Of a DNA stretch of 62,064 bases, positions 7,782 to 16,024 are shown in pieces. Position numbers and translations under genes: made by a program. The notes under the pieces are model-generated. The model worked only from the letters and a program-made list of their open reading frames with translations, searched no databases and was not told where the DNA came from. Origin of the DNA: an uncultured Oscillospiraceae bacterium (lineage in GTDB: Bacteria; Bacillota_A; Clostridia; Oscillospirales; Oscillospiraceae); assembly GCA_910579155.1 (NCBI GenBank), contig CAJTTS010000014.1, positions 1-62,064 on the forward strand. Direction: 5' to 3'. Within the stretch, counting starts at the first letter, position 1. Every line of letters begins with the position of its first letter.

Positions 7782-9200
7782 ATGAGAAAAACAAAAATTG
7801 TCTGCACCCTGGGCCCCGCTTCCGACAGCGAGGAGATCATCGAGCAGCTTATCTTATCCGGTATGGACGCCGCCCGCTTCAATTTCTCCCACGGCACCCA
7901 TGAGACCCACAGCGCCCTGCTCACCCGGTTCAAGCGGGTCCGGGACAGCCTGGGCCGCCCCGTGGCCACCATTTTGGACACCAAAGGTCCCGAAATCCGC
8001 ATCCGCTCCTTCGCCTGCGAGCGCATCGAGCTGAACGATGGGGACCAGTTCACCCTCACCACCCGGGACGTGGAGGGCGACGCCAAGCAGGTGTCCGTCA
8101 CCTACGCCAATCTCCACAACGAGCTCCAGCCCGGTAGCCACGTGCTCATCGACGACGGGCTGGTGGACCTGGAGGTAGAGGAAATCCGCGACCGGGATAT
8201 CGTCTGCCAGGTAGTGACCGGCGGCCCCCTGTCCAACCATAAGAGCATCAACATCCCCGGCGTGTCCATCGCCCTGCCCGCCCTCACCGACAAGGACAAG
8301 GACGACCTGCGCTTCGCCGCCGAGAACGACTTCGACTTCGTGGCCGCCTCCTTCGTCCGCCGGGCCTCCGACGTGGAGGAGATCCGCGCCGTCCTCAACG
8401 CCTACGGCGGCCAGGACATCGGCATCATCTCCAAGATCGAGAACGGCGAGGGTGCGGAAAACCTGGAGGCCATTGCCGCAGCGTCCGACGGTGTTATGGT
8501 GGCCCGGGGCGACCTTGGGGTGGAGATTCCCGCCTACGAGGTGCCCGTGCTCCAGAAGAAGATGATTAAATCCGCTATCCATAAGGGCAAGGCGGTCATC
8601 ACCGCCACCCAGATGCTGGATTCCATGATCCGCAACCCCCGGCCCACCCGGGCCGAGGTGTCCGACGTGGCCAACGCCGTATTCGACGGCACAAGCTGCG
8701 TGATGCTGTCCGGCGAAACCGCCTCCGGCAAGTACCCGGTGGAGGCCCTCCAGACCATGGTCAGCATCGTGGAGGCCGCCGAGGGGGGCATCGATTACTG
8801 GAAGCGGTTCCGCAACGGAGTATTCGACCACACCAGCAACATCTCCGACGCCATCAGCCACACCAGTTGCCTCACCGCCATGGATCTGGGTGCCACCGCC
8901 ATCCTGGCGGCTACCCAGTCCGGCTATACCGCCCGGATGATCTCCCGGTTCCGTCCGGGCTGCGCGGTGGCGGCACTCACCACCGAGGAGCGGGTGCGGC
9001 GGCAGTTGAACATCTCCTGGGGCGTAGTCCCCTTCCTGTCCGGCAGCGTGGACTCCACCGACCGGCTGTTCTCCCTGTGCGTGGACACCTCGAAAAAAGA
9101 GGGGCTGGTCCAGCCTGGGGACACAGTGGTCATCACCGCCGGCGTGCCCCTGAGCAGCAGCGGCACCACCAACCTCATCAAGGCGCAGGTCGTGAAATAA
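7782..9200 (+). CDS. pyk: Pyruvate kinase
   Basis: Converts phosphoenolpyruvate and ADP to pyruvate and ATP in glycolysis. 472 residues, the short form without the extra C-terminal PEP-utiliser domain. Visible family landmarks: MRKTKIVCTLGP at the start, ARFNFSHG, DTKGPEIR, MVARGDLGVEIP, the catalytic-site stretch ATQMLDSMIRNPRPTRAE and the MLSGETASGKYP segment. The start ATG at 7782 is chosen over an in-frame ATG at 7767 because GGAGG lies eight bases before it and the family begins with this motif. It is a single-gene unit with a strong promoter and terminator. Confidence 0.97.
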   Translation: MRKTKIVCTLGPASDSEEIIEQLILSGMDAARFNFSHGTHETHSALLTRFKRVRDSLGRPVATILDTKGPEIRIRSFACERIELNDGDQFTLTTRDVEGDAKQVSVTYANLHNELQPGSHVLIDDGLVDLEVEEIRDRDIVCQVVTGGPLSNHKSINIPGVSIALPALTDKDKDDLRFAAENDFDFVAASFVRRASDVEEIRAVLNAYGGQDIGIISKIENGEGAENLEAIAAASDGVMVARGDLGVEIPAYEVPVLQKKMIKSAIHKGKAVITATQMLDSMIRNPRPTRAEVSDVANAVFDGTSCVMLSGETASGKYPVEALQTMVSIVEAAEGGIDYWKRFRNGVFDHTSNISDAISHTSCLTAMDLGATAILAATQSGYTARMISRFRPGCAVAALTTEERVRRQLNISWGVVPFLSGSVDSTDRLFSLCVDTSKKEGLVQPGDTVVITAGVPLSSSGTTNLIKAQVVK

Positions 9201-9211
9201 TTGAGCCGAAG

Positions 9212-9242
9212 GGCCAGGGAGCAATCCCTGGCCTCCTTTTTT
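9212..9242 (+). terminator. Intrinsic terminator of pyk
   Basis: Perfect GGCCAGGGA / TCCCTGGCC stem (9212-9220, 9225-9233), GCAA loop, then a T-run. Confidence 0.9.
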
Positions 9243-9252
9243 CACTGACCGC

Positions 9253-9281
9253 TTGCGACAGACAGATTGGAGTGCTATAAT
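9253..9281 (+). promoter_or_regulatory. Promoter of the serine dehydratase operon
   Basis: TTGCGA (9253-9258), 17 bases, perfect TATAAT (9276-9281). Confidence 0.8.
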
Positions 9282-9317
9282 AGGAAGCAATCAATCCATT
9301 TCCGAGGAGGCATTCCT

Positions 9318-9986
9318 TTGAATATTTTCGATATCATGGGTCCCATTATGGTGGGTCCCTCCTCTTCCCACACCGCCGGGGCCGTCCGGATGGGCTATGT
9401 GGCCCGGAAGCTTCTAGGCTTCCAGCCCGCCCAGGCCAATATCGCCCTGCATGGCTCCTTTGCCGCCACAGGCGCGGGCCACGGCACTGATAAGGCCATT
9501 GTGGCCGGCTTGCTATCCATGAAACCGAACGATCCGGATATCTCCCGCAGCTTCCAGCTTGCCAAGGACGCCCGGCTGGACGTACATATCCAGACCGTGG
9601 ACCTGCGGGATGCCCACCCCAACACCGCCGTCATGACCCTGATCGGCGAACGGGGCCGCACCGTGGTGGTCAACGCCTCCTCCTTAGGGGGCGGGCGCGT
9701 CCGGGTAAACTCCATCGACGGTATGGCGGCCACCTTCTCCGCCGATATGCCCACCCTCATTGTCCGCAACCGGGACAAGCCCGGTATTGTGGCCGAGGTG
9801 AGCACCTATCTGGCCCGGAATTCCGTGAACATCGCCAACATGCAGCTCTACCGAAATCGGCAAGAGGATCTGTCCGTCATGGTCCTGGAATGTGACCAAT
9901 CGCTCACCGCCGAGATCATTGAGGATATCCAGATATTGCCCGGCGTGGTGCGCTGTATCTATTTGGATTTGGGAGAGGAGGGCTAA
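9318..9986 (+). CDS. sdaAB: L-serine ammonia-lyase, iron-sulfur type, beta subunit
   Basis: With the alpha subunit it deaminates L-serine to pyruvate and ammonia using an oxygen-sensitive 4Fe-4S cluster, as in the Clostridia two-subunit enzymes. 222 residues. GPSSSHTAGAVRMG at the start is the SDH-beta signature, and the C-terminal third is an ACT domain (LIVRNRDKPGIVAEVSTYL). The start is TTG 9318, since GAGGAGG lies seven bases upstream; the frame is open further left without a ribosome site. The alpha gene begins two bases after the stop. The product pyruvate ties in with pyk just upstream. Confidence 0.95.
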   Translation: MNIFDIMGPIMVGPSSSHTAGAVRMGYVARKLLGFQPAQANIALHGSFAATGAGHGTDKAIVAGLLSMKPNDPDISRSFQLAKDARLDVHIQTVDLRDAHPNTAVMTLIGERGRTVVVNASSLGGGRVRVNSIDGMAATFSADMPTLIVRNRDKPGIVAEVSTYLARNSVNIANMQLYRNRQEDLSVMVLECDQSLTAEIIEDIQILPGVVRCIYLDLGEEG

Positions 9987-9988
9987 TT

Positions 9989-10834
9989 ATGTTTGGTTCT
10001 GTGGAGGCACTGCTGGCTGCGTCGGCGGAAAAGCCGCTGTGGCAGGCTGTTTTGGAGGATGATTGCCGGGACCGGGATGCGGTCTCCGACGCCAGCCTGA
10101 CCCGTATGGGCAAACTGTGGCAGGCCATGAAACAATCCGTGTTGGACTATGATCCCACCCGGCGCTCCCCTTGCGGGCTGTCCGGCGGGCAGGGGGCGCA
10201 GATGGCCGCCCATCTCAATCCCATTTGCGGCCCCTTCCTTCAAGAGGTCATGAGCATCGCCCTGAAAATGGGAGAGCATAACGCCTGCATGGGCTGTATT
10301 GTGGCCGCCCCCACTGCCGGGGCCTGCGGCGTGCTGCCCGCGGTGCTCATCCCGCTCCAGCGCAAAGAGCGGCTCACCGACGAGCAGATGATCCGGTGCC
10401 TCTATGCGGCCGCCGGATTCGGGCAGGTCATCGCCACCCGCGCCTCCATCTCCGGCGCGGAGGGAGGCTGCCAGGCGGAGGTGGGCTCCGCCTCCGCCAT
10501 GGCAGCCGCAGCCCTGGTGTCCGCCCGGGGCGGCACGCCAAAGCAGATGGCCGCCGCCTGCGCTATCGCCCTGCAAAACGTGATGGGGCTGGTGTGCGAC
10601 CCGGTGGCGGGACTCGTCGAGGTCCCCTGCGTAAAACGCAACGTCATGGGGGCGGTAAACGCCCTGTCCTGCGCCGATATGGCCCTGGCGGGACTTGACG
10701 GGGGCATCCCCTGCGACGAGGTCATTGACGCCATGGGCGCCGTGGGCCGGGCTATGCCCTCCTCCCTGCGGGAGACCGGCCAGGGAGGTCTGGCCGCCAC
10801 CCCCACCGGGAGGAAAATCGCAGAGAGGCGGTAA
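9989..10834 (+). CDS. sdaAA: L-serine ammonia-lyase, iron-sulfur type, alpha subunit
   Basis: 281-residue catalytic subunit. Conserved landmarks are SGGQGAQMA, the cysteine-bearing CMGCIVAAPTAGACGVLPA, and CDPVAGLVEVPCVKRN, which supply cluster ligands in the family. The start ATG at 9989 follows GGAGAGGAGGG. It is tightly coupled to sdaAB (two-base gap), and the reductase gene follows after four bases, so all three are one operon. Confidence 0.95.
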   Translation: MFGSVEALLAASAEKPLWQAVLEDDCRDRDAVSDASLTRMGKLWQAMKQSVLDYDPTRRSPCGLSGGQGAQMAAHLNPICGPFLQEVMSIALKMGEHNACMGCIVAAPTAGACGVLPAVLIPLQRKERLTDEQMIRCLYAAAGFGQVIATRASISGAEGGCQAEVGSASAMAAAALVSARGGTPKQMAAACAIALQNVMGLVCDPVAGLVEVPCVKRNVMGAVNALSCADMALAGLDGGIPCDEVIDAMGAVGRAMPSSLRETGQGGLAATPTGRKIAERR

Positions 10835-10838
10835 GCGT

Positions 10839-11669
10839 ATGAACGTATTGGTCTTGGGCGGCAGCGGGCTGGCCGGGTCCGCCATGATGAAGGCGCTCCA
10901 AGCGGCGGGGCACTCTGTGTCCGGCACCTGCCGAACGCCCCGTGAGGACGGCGGAACTCCCAACTTGCTCCATTTTGATTTGGACGAGCCACAATCTATT
11001 GTACCACTGCTGGAAAACACCCGCCCGGACGTAGTGGCGTCCTGTTTGCGGGGAGATTTCACCCGCCAATTGGAAACCCACCGGCTTTTAGCGGATTTTC
11101 TGCATCAGCATTCTGGAAAGCTCATCTATCTGTCCACGGCCAACGCGTTCGACGGCGATTTATCCCGGCCCCACTACGAGGGAGACGCGCTCTGCTCGGA
11201 CAGCGCCTATGGACAGTTCAAAATCGCCTGTGAGCAGCTCCTGCAAGCGCGTTTGGGCAAAAACTGCGTCATCCTGCGTCCCCCGGAGATTTGGGGCCGG
11301 GACTGCCCCAGGCTCCGGACCCTGGTCAAAAGCATCCATGAAGGAACCCCGCTCCAAACTTATGAGAACCTGTCTGTCAACTACACAATGGACACGCAAA
11401 TCGCCCGGTGGACCGTTTATATTCTGGAACACGATCTTCGGGGTGTGTTCCACGTAGGTACACAGGACATATCCGATTACACCGCATTTTTAGACCGGCT
11501 GTCGGCGCAACTTGGTCTGCCCCAACCCATTTACACCGTAACGCAAAATAAAACGCCGGCTTATCAGGCTGTTTTACCTGGACGCAGTGAAATCCCGAAA
11601 GAATTGTGGCTCTCTGTCCAAAACGTGCTCCACGATCTGTCAAAAGCCCCCATAACTGTAACACTGTGA
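10839..11669 (+). CDS. RmlD-like NAD(P)-dependent reductase/epimerase
   Basis: 276 residues of the extended short-chain dehydrogenase type closest to dTDP-4-dehydrorhamnose reductase. The N-terminal Rossmann motif is LGGSGLAGSAMM. LSTANAFDG holds the catalytic serine region and YGQFKIACEQLL gives the Y-x3-K pair. Start ATG 10839, four bases after sdaAA. The frame is open upstream inside sdaAA but no ribosome site supports that. No other sugar-nucleotide genes are nearby, so the substrate is unknown and the link to serine breakdown may be only transcriptional. Confidence 0.8.
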   Translation: MNVLVLGGSGLAGSAMMKALQAAGHSVSGTCRTPREDGGTPNLLHFDLDEPQSIVPLLENTRPDVVASCLRGDFTRQLETHRLLADFLHQHSGKLIYLSTANAFDGDLSRPHYEGDALCSDSAYGQFKIACEQLLQARLGKNCVILRPPEIWGRDCPRLRTLVKSIHEGTPLQTYENLSVNYTMDTQIARWTVYILEHDLRGVFHVGTQDISDYTAFLDRLSAQLGLPQPIYTVTQNKTPAYQAVLPGRSEIPKELWLSVQNVLHDLSKAPITVTL

Positions 11670-11676
11670 AAAAAGC

Positions 11677-11710
11677 GGCCCCGCCGTCAGTTGACAGCGG
11701 GGCCATTTTT
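11677..11710. terminator. Bidirectional terminator
   Basis: GGCCCCGC..GTCA pairs with TGAC..GCGGGGCC (11677-11704), flanked by A-run and T-run. It serves the sda operon and, from the other side, the small gene at 11745. Confidence 0.9.
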
Positions 11711-11744
11711 TGGTATGGTATCCTTTACAAATCAGAAATGTGCC

Positions 11745-11957
11745 TCACAGTTTTTTCAGGTCCGACATCACGCTGTTGATCATCATGCCCGGCACCCAAC
11801 CGGCCATGAAGTCCCGAAGCTGCTCCAAGGTCACCGTCCGGGCGGCCCCTTTCACCGGGTGCTTGGCCAGCATGGGGATGCGCTTCTGGAACACCCCCCG
11901 GCTCTTTGGATTGTCCCACAACTCGCCCAGCGTGATTTGATCGTTACGTAAGTCCAT
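11745..11957 (-). CDS. Small unknown protein, 70 residues
   Basis: Supported by a near-perfect ribosome site (GGAGGTGATTTTTT before ATG 11957) and by its own downstream terminator. The sequence has no membrane segment: ITLGELWDNPKSRGVFQKRI, then a helix with TVTLEQLRDFMAGW. The TLGEL-x-x-NP-K-x-R pattern resembles a short domain I recall at the ends of some Firmicutes glycosidases and transporters, so this may be a free-standing copy. The function is unknown. It lies between two plus-strand units and is transcribed alone. Confidence 0.7.
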   Translation of the reverse strand: MDLRNDQITLGELWDNPKSRGVFQKRIPMLAKHPVKGAARTVTLEQLRDFMAGWVPGMMINSVMSDLKKL

Positions 11958-12054
11958 AAAAAATCACCTCCAGAAACATACTATGCGCCAGGGGGTGCGG
12001 GCTGACATCAATTGTTTGACAAAGCCGGCACAGCGTACAGGAAAGGAGCGCACT

Positions 12055-12936
12055 ATGTCAAAGCAGAAAAAGAAGAGGCTGAAAGGACAAGAGTGGCGGC
12101 ACATTGAAAACAAAAAGCTGGTCTACACCGTCTATTTTGTGCTGCGGCTGTCGGTGGTGGGTATGCTGATTGCCCAGTTCTTCAATCAGAACTATGAGAA
12201 CGTGCTGCTGTGCGTCCTCACCCTGGTGCTGTTTATGCTGCCCTCCGCCTTTGAACGGCGGCTGCACATCGACCTGCCGGACACCCTGGAGATCATCATC
12301 CTGTTGTTCATCTACGCAGCCGAAATTCTGGGAGAGATTCAGTCTTATTACACCAATTTTCCCGGCTGGGACACCATGCTCCACACCATGAACGGCTTCC
12401 TCTGCGCCGCCATCGGTTTCGCCCTGGTGGACATCCTCAACCGGGAGGAATCGGTGTCCCTTCACCTGTCCCCCTTCTTCATGGCGGTCACCGCCTTCTG
12501 CTTCTCCATGACCATCGGCGTACTGTGGGAGTTCTTCGAGTTTTCCATGGACCAGTTCCTGCTGTTCGACATGCAGAAGGACACCGTCGTCAACACCATC
12601 TCCACTGTCAACCTGGACCCCAACCGGGGCACCACCGCCGTCGTCGTCAAGGGTATCCAGGACATAATTTTGGTTTTGGACGACGGCTCCCAGATGCCCT
12701 TGGGACTGGGGGGCTATCTGGACCTGGGCATCATCGACACCATGAAGGACCTGTTCGTCAACTTCATCGGCGCGGTGGTGTTCTCCATCATCGGCTATTT
12801 CTATGTGCAGGGCCGTGGTAAGGGAAATTTTGCCACCCGGTTTATCCCACGGTTCCAGCGCAAGCCCGCCGCACTGGCCAAAAAAAGTCAGGATATCCAA
12901 AAACAGGATACGGCCCCGGAACAAAAGCCAGAATAG
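12055..12936 (+). CDS. YjdF/DUF2238-like integral membrane protein
   Basis: 293 residues with about six predicted membrane helices, a lysine-rich N terminus (MSKQKKKRLK) and a lysine-rich soluble tail. GWDTMLHTMNGFLCAAIGFAL and GVLWEFFEFSMDQF contain the conserved D-x-x-x-H and W-E-x-x-E residues I associate with the YjdF/DUF2238 type. The role is unknown. Start ATG 12055, with AAAGGAGCG upstream; the frame is open back to 11983 without support. The DUF1540 gene follows 66 bases later. Confidence 0.75.
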   Translation: MSKQKKKRLKGQEWRHIENKKLVYTVYFVLRLSVVGMLIAQFFNQNYENVLLCVLTLVLFMLPSAFERRLHIDLPDTLEIIILLFIYAAEILGEIQSYYTNFPGWDTMLHTMNGFLCAAIGFALVDILNREESVSLHLSPFFMAVTAFCFSMTIGVLWEFFEFSMDQFLLFDMQKDTVVNTISTVNLDPNRGTTAVVVKGIQDIILVLDDGSQMPLGLGGYLDLGIIDTMKDLFVNFIGAVVFSIIGYFYVQGRGKGNFATRFIPRFQRKPAALAKKSQDIQKQDTAPEQKPE

Positions 12937-13002
12937 CCGTCCTGGCTTCGGGGTATACTTCCCTTTGTATTCCCGACATCAGGATACAAGGAGGAATCGA
13001 CC

Positions 13003-13188
13003 ATGATCAACCAGACCAATCCCAGTATCAAGTGTACCGTGAACAGTTGCGCCCACCACAAGGACCAACGCTGCACCCTGAACGAGATTCAGGTGGGCCA
13101 CTGCCAGAACAGCGTGTGCGACTGCAAGGAGACCGAGTGCGCCTCCTTCAAGCTGGGCGACCACGGCACCAATTGTGGTTGTCGATAA
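13003..13188 (+). CDS. DUF1540 cysteine-rich small protein
   Basis: 61 residues with eight cysteines, including CTVNSCAHHKDQRCTLNEI, the typical DUF1540 repeat. These small metal-binding-looking proteins are widespread in Clostridia and function is unknown. AAGGAGG lies eight to nine bases before ATG 13003. A terminator follows eleven bases after the stop. Confidence 0.88.
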   Translation: MINQTNPSIKCTVNSCAHHKDQRCTLNEIQVGHCQNSVCDCKETECASFKLGDHGTNCGCR

Positions 13189-13198
13189 CCGCGGCAAC

Positions 13199-13233
13199 GA
13201 AACGGGGAGGGCAAAGGCCCTTCCCGTTTCTTC
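13199..13233 (+). terminator. Intrinsic terminator
   Basis: GAAACGGG-AGGGC pairs with GCCCT-CCCGTTTC (13199-13230) with one mismatched pair, followed by a short T/C run. Confidence 0.75.
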
Positions 13234-13314
13234 ATGAAAACAGCATAAAACGAGGCCAAAAACCACCTGAACTTTGGCTGAGTGGTGAAATTTGCCCGGT
13301 TTCAAACTTTTACA

Positions 13315-13343
13315 TTGACAAATTTGGTTTAAAGCATTATTAT
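13315..13343 (+). promoter_or_regulatory. Promoter of the ilvBNC leader
   Basis: Perfect TTGACA (13315-13320), 17 bases, TATTAT (13338-13343). The transcript would begin near 13350, giving a 275-base leader. Confidence 0.8.
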
Positions 13344-13349
13344 ATTCTC

Positions 13350-13605
13350 AATACGCAAAAACATGCGATGATCAGGCCAGTAATCCCCACGCGCAAGCCC
13401 AGAGAGAAGGCGGTCGGTGCGAGCTTTCGTGAGCGAGGCGGATGAACGTCCCCTGTGAGCAGTCCGGCTGAACGAGCAGTCCAGTAGGCCGGGACGGTAG
13501 CCCGCCGTTACCGGGTCTTGAGCGTCCCCTACGGGGGAAATTTAGGTGGTACCGCGGAGCGTGGCTTCGTCCTATTTTCGGACGGGTCGCGCTCTTCTTC
13601 ATTTC
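13350..13605 (+). promoter_or_regulatory. T-box riboswitch controlling ilvBNC
   Basis: The antiterminator T-box AGGTGGTACCGCGG is at 13544-13557. It is followed by a terminator hairpin (about 13556-13595, GTCC/GGAC core and GAGCG/CGCTC ends) and a T-rich tail, then the ilvB ribosome site. Stem I elements are visible: AGTA near 13380, the AGAGAG motif at 13401-13406, and a specifier-loop-like GATGAAC...GAGC at 13441-13460. Uncharged tRNA binding would allow transcription of ilvB. GTC (Val) at 13448-13450 is one possible specifier, but the register is ambiguous, and the neighbouring frame gives CGT. A branched-chain amino acid tRNA is expected from the genes controlled. Confidence 0.9.
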
Positions 13606-13624
13606 CCATAAGGAGGTTCCAAAT

Positions 13625-15334
13625 ATGTTGATGAGAGGGTCCCAGATCGTGATGGAATGCCTGCTGGAGCAGGGCGTGGACACGGTGTTCGGCTATCCCG
13701 GCGGCACCATTTTGAACATTTACGACGAGTTCGAGCTCCACGGCTACAACCAGAAGATTCACCACTACCTCACCGCCCACGAGCAGGGCGCGTCCCACGC
13801 CGCCGACGGCTATGCCCGGTCCACCGGAAGGGTGGGCGTGTGTTTTGCCACCTCCGGACCCGGGGCGACCAACCTGGTTACCGGCATCGCCACCGCCTAT
13901 TATGACTCCTCGCCTGTGGTGTTCCTCACCGTAAACGTGGCTGACAGCCTCATGGGCAAGGACACCTTTCAGGAGGTGGACATCACCGGTATCACCATGC
14001 CCATCACCAAGTGCAATTTCCTGGTGAAGGATGTGAACGAGCTGGCGGATGTGATTCGAGAGGCCTTTGCCATCGCCCGCTCCGGCCGCCCCGGCCCGGT
14101 GCTCATTGACATCACCAAAAATGTCACCGCTGCAGAGGCGGAATATGAGTACCTCCCCGTCTCCGAGCACCCCAATCATGGGCGGCTGGCCACCCTGCTG
14201 CACCGGTCCAACCGGGAAATCAAAATCCCCGAACCCAACCGGGAGGACATCGACAAGCTGTTGGAGCTGATCGCCCAGTCCCAGCGTCCCATGGTGCTGG
14301 TGGGGGGCGGCGTGATCCGCTCCAAGGGCGCGGTGCCCAAGTTCCGCAAGTTCATTGAGACGCTGGACGCCCCCGTGGGCTCCACCATCATGGGCGGCGG
14401 GGCCTGCCCCGGCAACCACCCCCTGTTCACCGGCATGGTGGGCATGCACGGCTCCCACGCCTCCAACATGGCCACCGCCGAGTGCGATTTGCTCATCGCC
14501 ATCGGCTGCCGGTTCTCCGACCGGGTGGCCACCGACCCACCCTCCTTCGCCAAAAACGCCAAGATCGTCCACATCGACATCGACCGGGCGGAGATCGACA
14601 AGAACGTCCAGACCTACCACCACATCATCGGCGACGCGAGACGGGTACTGGAGCTGCTCAATGAGAAGCTCCCCCAGCACGATTTCACCGTCTGGAAGTC
14701 CCAGGTGTTTGCCCGCAAGGAGCTGCCGCTGAAAAAAGACAACATCCTCCATGCCCATGAAATTTTGGAGACCATCTCCGACCTGACGGACGGCGACGCC
14801 ATCATCGCCACCGACGTGGGTCAGCACCAGATGTGGTCCTGCCAGTATTACCACTTCTCCCGGCCCGGACAGCTCCTCACCAGCGGCGGCTTCGGCACCA
14901 TGGGCTTCGGCCTGGGGGCCGCCATGGGCGCCAAGGTGGGCAACCCGGACAAGGTGGTGGTCCACTGCACTGGCGACGGTTGCTTCCGTATGAACTGCCA
15001 CGAGCTGGCCACGGTGGAGCACTACAATCTCCCCGTCATCACCGTCATTTTCGACAACCGTACCTTGGGCATGGTTCGTCAGTGGCAAAACCTGATCTAC
15101 GACAAGCGGTTCTCCCAGACCACTCTGGACCGGGGGCCGGATTTTGTCAAGCTGGCGGAGGCCTATGGCCTGAAGGGCTTCCGGGCCAAAAACCAGCAAG
15201 AATTCGCCGATGCCTTTAAGCAGGCGCTGGCGGCGGGCTGCGGCTGCGTCATCGATTGTGCCATCGACATCGACGCCATGGTCCACCCCATGGTCAGCGG
15301 CGGCACCCCCGTCACCGATTTCCTGCTTCATTAA
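13625..15334 (+). CDS. ilvB: Acetolactate synthase, large subunit
   Basis: Condenses two pyruvates to acetolactate, or pyruvate with 2-oxobutyrate, in the first shared step of valine, leucine and isoleucine synthesis. It uses thiamine diphosphate, magnesium and FAD. 569 residues. The N-terminal domain has HEQGASHAADGYARSTG with the catalytic glutamate region and SGPGATNLVTGIA. The C-terminal TPP motif runs from GDGCFRMNCHELATV to DNRTLGMVRQW. Start ATG 13625, with AGGAGG eight to nine bases upstream. It is the first gene after the T-box leader; ilvN follows after 15 bases. Confidence 0.97.
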   Translation: MLMRGSQIVMECLLEQGVDTVFGYPGGTILNIYDEFELHGYNQKIHHYLTAHEQGASHAADGYARSTGRVGVCFATSGPGATNLVTGIATAYYDSSPVVFLTVNVADSLMGKDTFQEVDITGITMPITKCNFLVKDVNELADVIREAFAIARSGRPGPVLIDITKNVTAAEAEYEYLPVSEHPNHGRLATLLHRSNREIKIPEPNREDIDKLLELIAQSQRPMVLVGGGVIRSKGAVPKFRKFIETLDAPVGSTIMGGGACPGNHPLFTGMVGMHGSHASNMATAECDLLIAIGCRFSDRVATDPPSFAKNAKIVHIDIDRAEIDKNVQTYHHIIGDARRVLELLNEKLPQHDFTVWKSQVFARKELPLKKDNILHAHEILETISDLTDGDAIIATDVGQHQMWSCQYYHFSRPGQLLTSGGFGTMGFGLGAAMGAKVGNPDKVVVHCTGDGCFRMNCHELATVEHYNLPVITVIFDNRTLGMVRQWQNLIYDKRFSQTTLDRGPDFVKLAEAYGLKGFRAKNQQEFADAFKQALAAGCGCVIDCAIDIDAMVHPMVSGGTPVTDFLLH

Positions 15335-15349
15335 GGAGGGAGAAATGCC

Positions 15350-15910
15350 ATGAATACCACCATGAAACGCCACACCCTGTCTGTGCTGGTGGAGAACTCC
15401 GCCGGCGTGCTTAGCCAGGTGTCCCGGCTGTTCTCCCGGAAGGGCTACAACATCGAGTCCCTGGCGGTGGGTACCACCGACGACCCCGAGGTATCCCGCA
15501 TCACCATCGAGCTGTTGTGCGGCGAGCAGCAGATCAACCAGATCATCAACCAGCTCCGCAAGCAGTTCTCCGTTTACTCTGTGCGCCTGTTACCCCCGGA
15601 GCAGTCCATCCGCCGGGAGCTGGTGCTCATCAAGGTGAAAGCGGAGAGCCGGGAGGTGCGCAACGAGGTCATCCAGATCGCCAACATCTTCCGGGCCTCC
15701 ATCATCGACGTGTCCACCCAAAGCCTGACCCTGGCCATCATCGGCCAGGAGTCTAAGGACGACGCCCTGGAGAAGCTGCTGGCCGAGTTCGGCATTCTGG
15801 AGCTGGTGCGCACCGGCATGGTGGCCCTGGAGCGTGGCGAGGCCACCATCCGCAACAACTCCGGCAACAAGGTCCGGGATGAGTTCGACCTGGGCAAGAA
15901 TATCCTGTAA
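15350..15910 (+). CDS. ilvN: Acetolactate synthase, small regulatory subunit
   Basis: 186-residue regulatory subunit. An ACT domain (HTLSVLVENSAGVLSQVSRL, about 6-80) binds the valine feedback inhibitor in this family. The C-terminal acetolactate-synthase small-subunit domain follows (ELVLIKVKAESREVRNEV onward). Start ATG 15350, with AAGGAGG upstream; an in-frame ATG at 15362 is possible. A 114-base gap with an inverted repeat precedes ilvC. Confidence 0.95.
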   Translation: MNTTMKRHTLSVLVENSAGVLSQVSRLFSRKGYNIESLAVGTTDDPEVSRITIELLCGEQQINQIINQLRKQFSVYSVRLLPPEQSIRRELVLIKVKAESREVRNEVIQIANIFRASIIDVSTQSLTLAIIGQESKDDALEKLLAEFGILELVRTGMVALERGEATIRNNSGNKVRDEFDLGKNIL

Positions 15911-15925
15911 ATCATGTTGAAATTG

Positions 15926-15962
15926 TATCACAGTTATCATTCTTTTCTGCGGCACTGTGATA
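15926..15962. promoter_or_regulatory. Inverted repeat between ilvN and ilvC
   Basis: TATCACAGT (15926-15934) and ACTGTGATA (15954-15962) are exact reverse complements 19 bases apart. It could be a protein-binding site or an RNA hairpin that adjusts ilvC expression relative to ilvBN. There is no T-run, so it is not a classic terminator. Confidence 0.5.
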
Positions 15963-16024
15963 TGATATTTTGCAAAGCAGTTATCCATTGAATTCAATTT
16001 ATCATATACGAGGAGTGTTTTACC

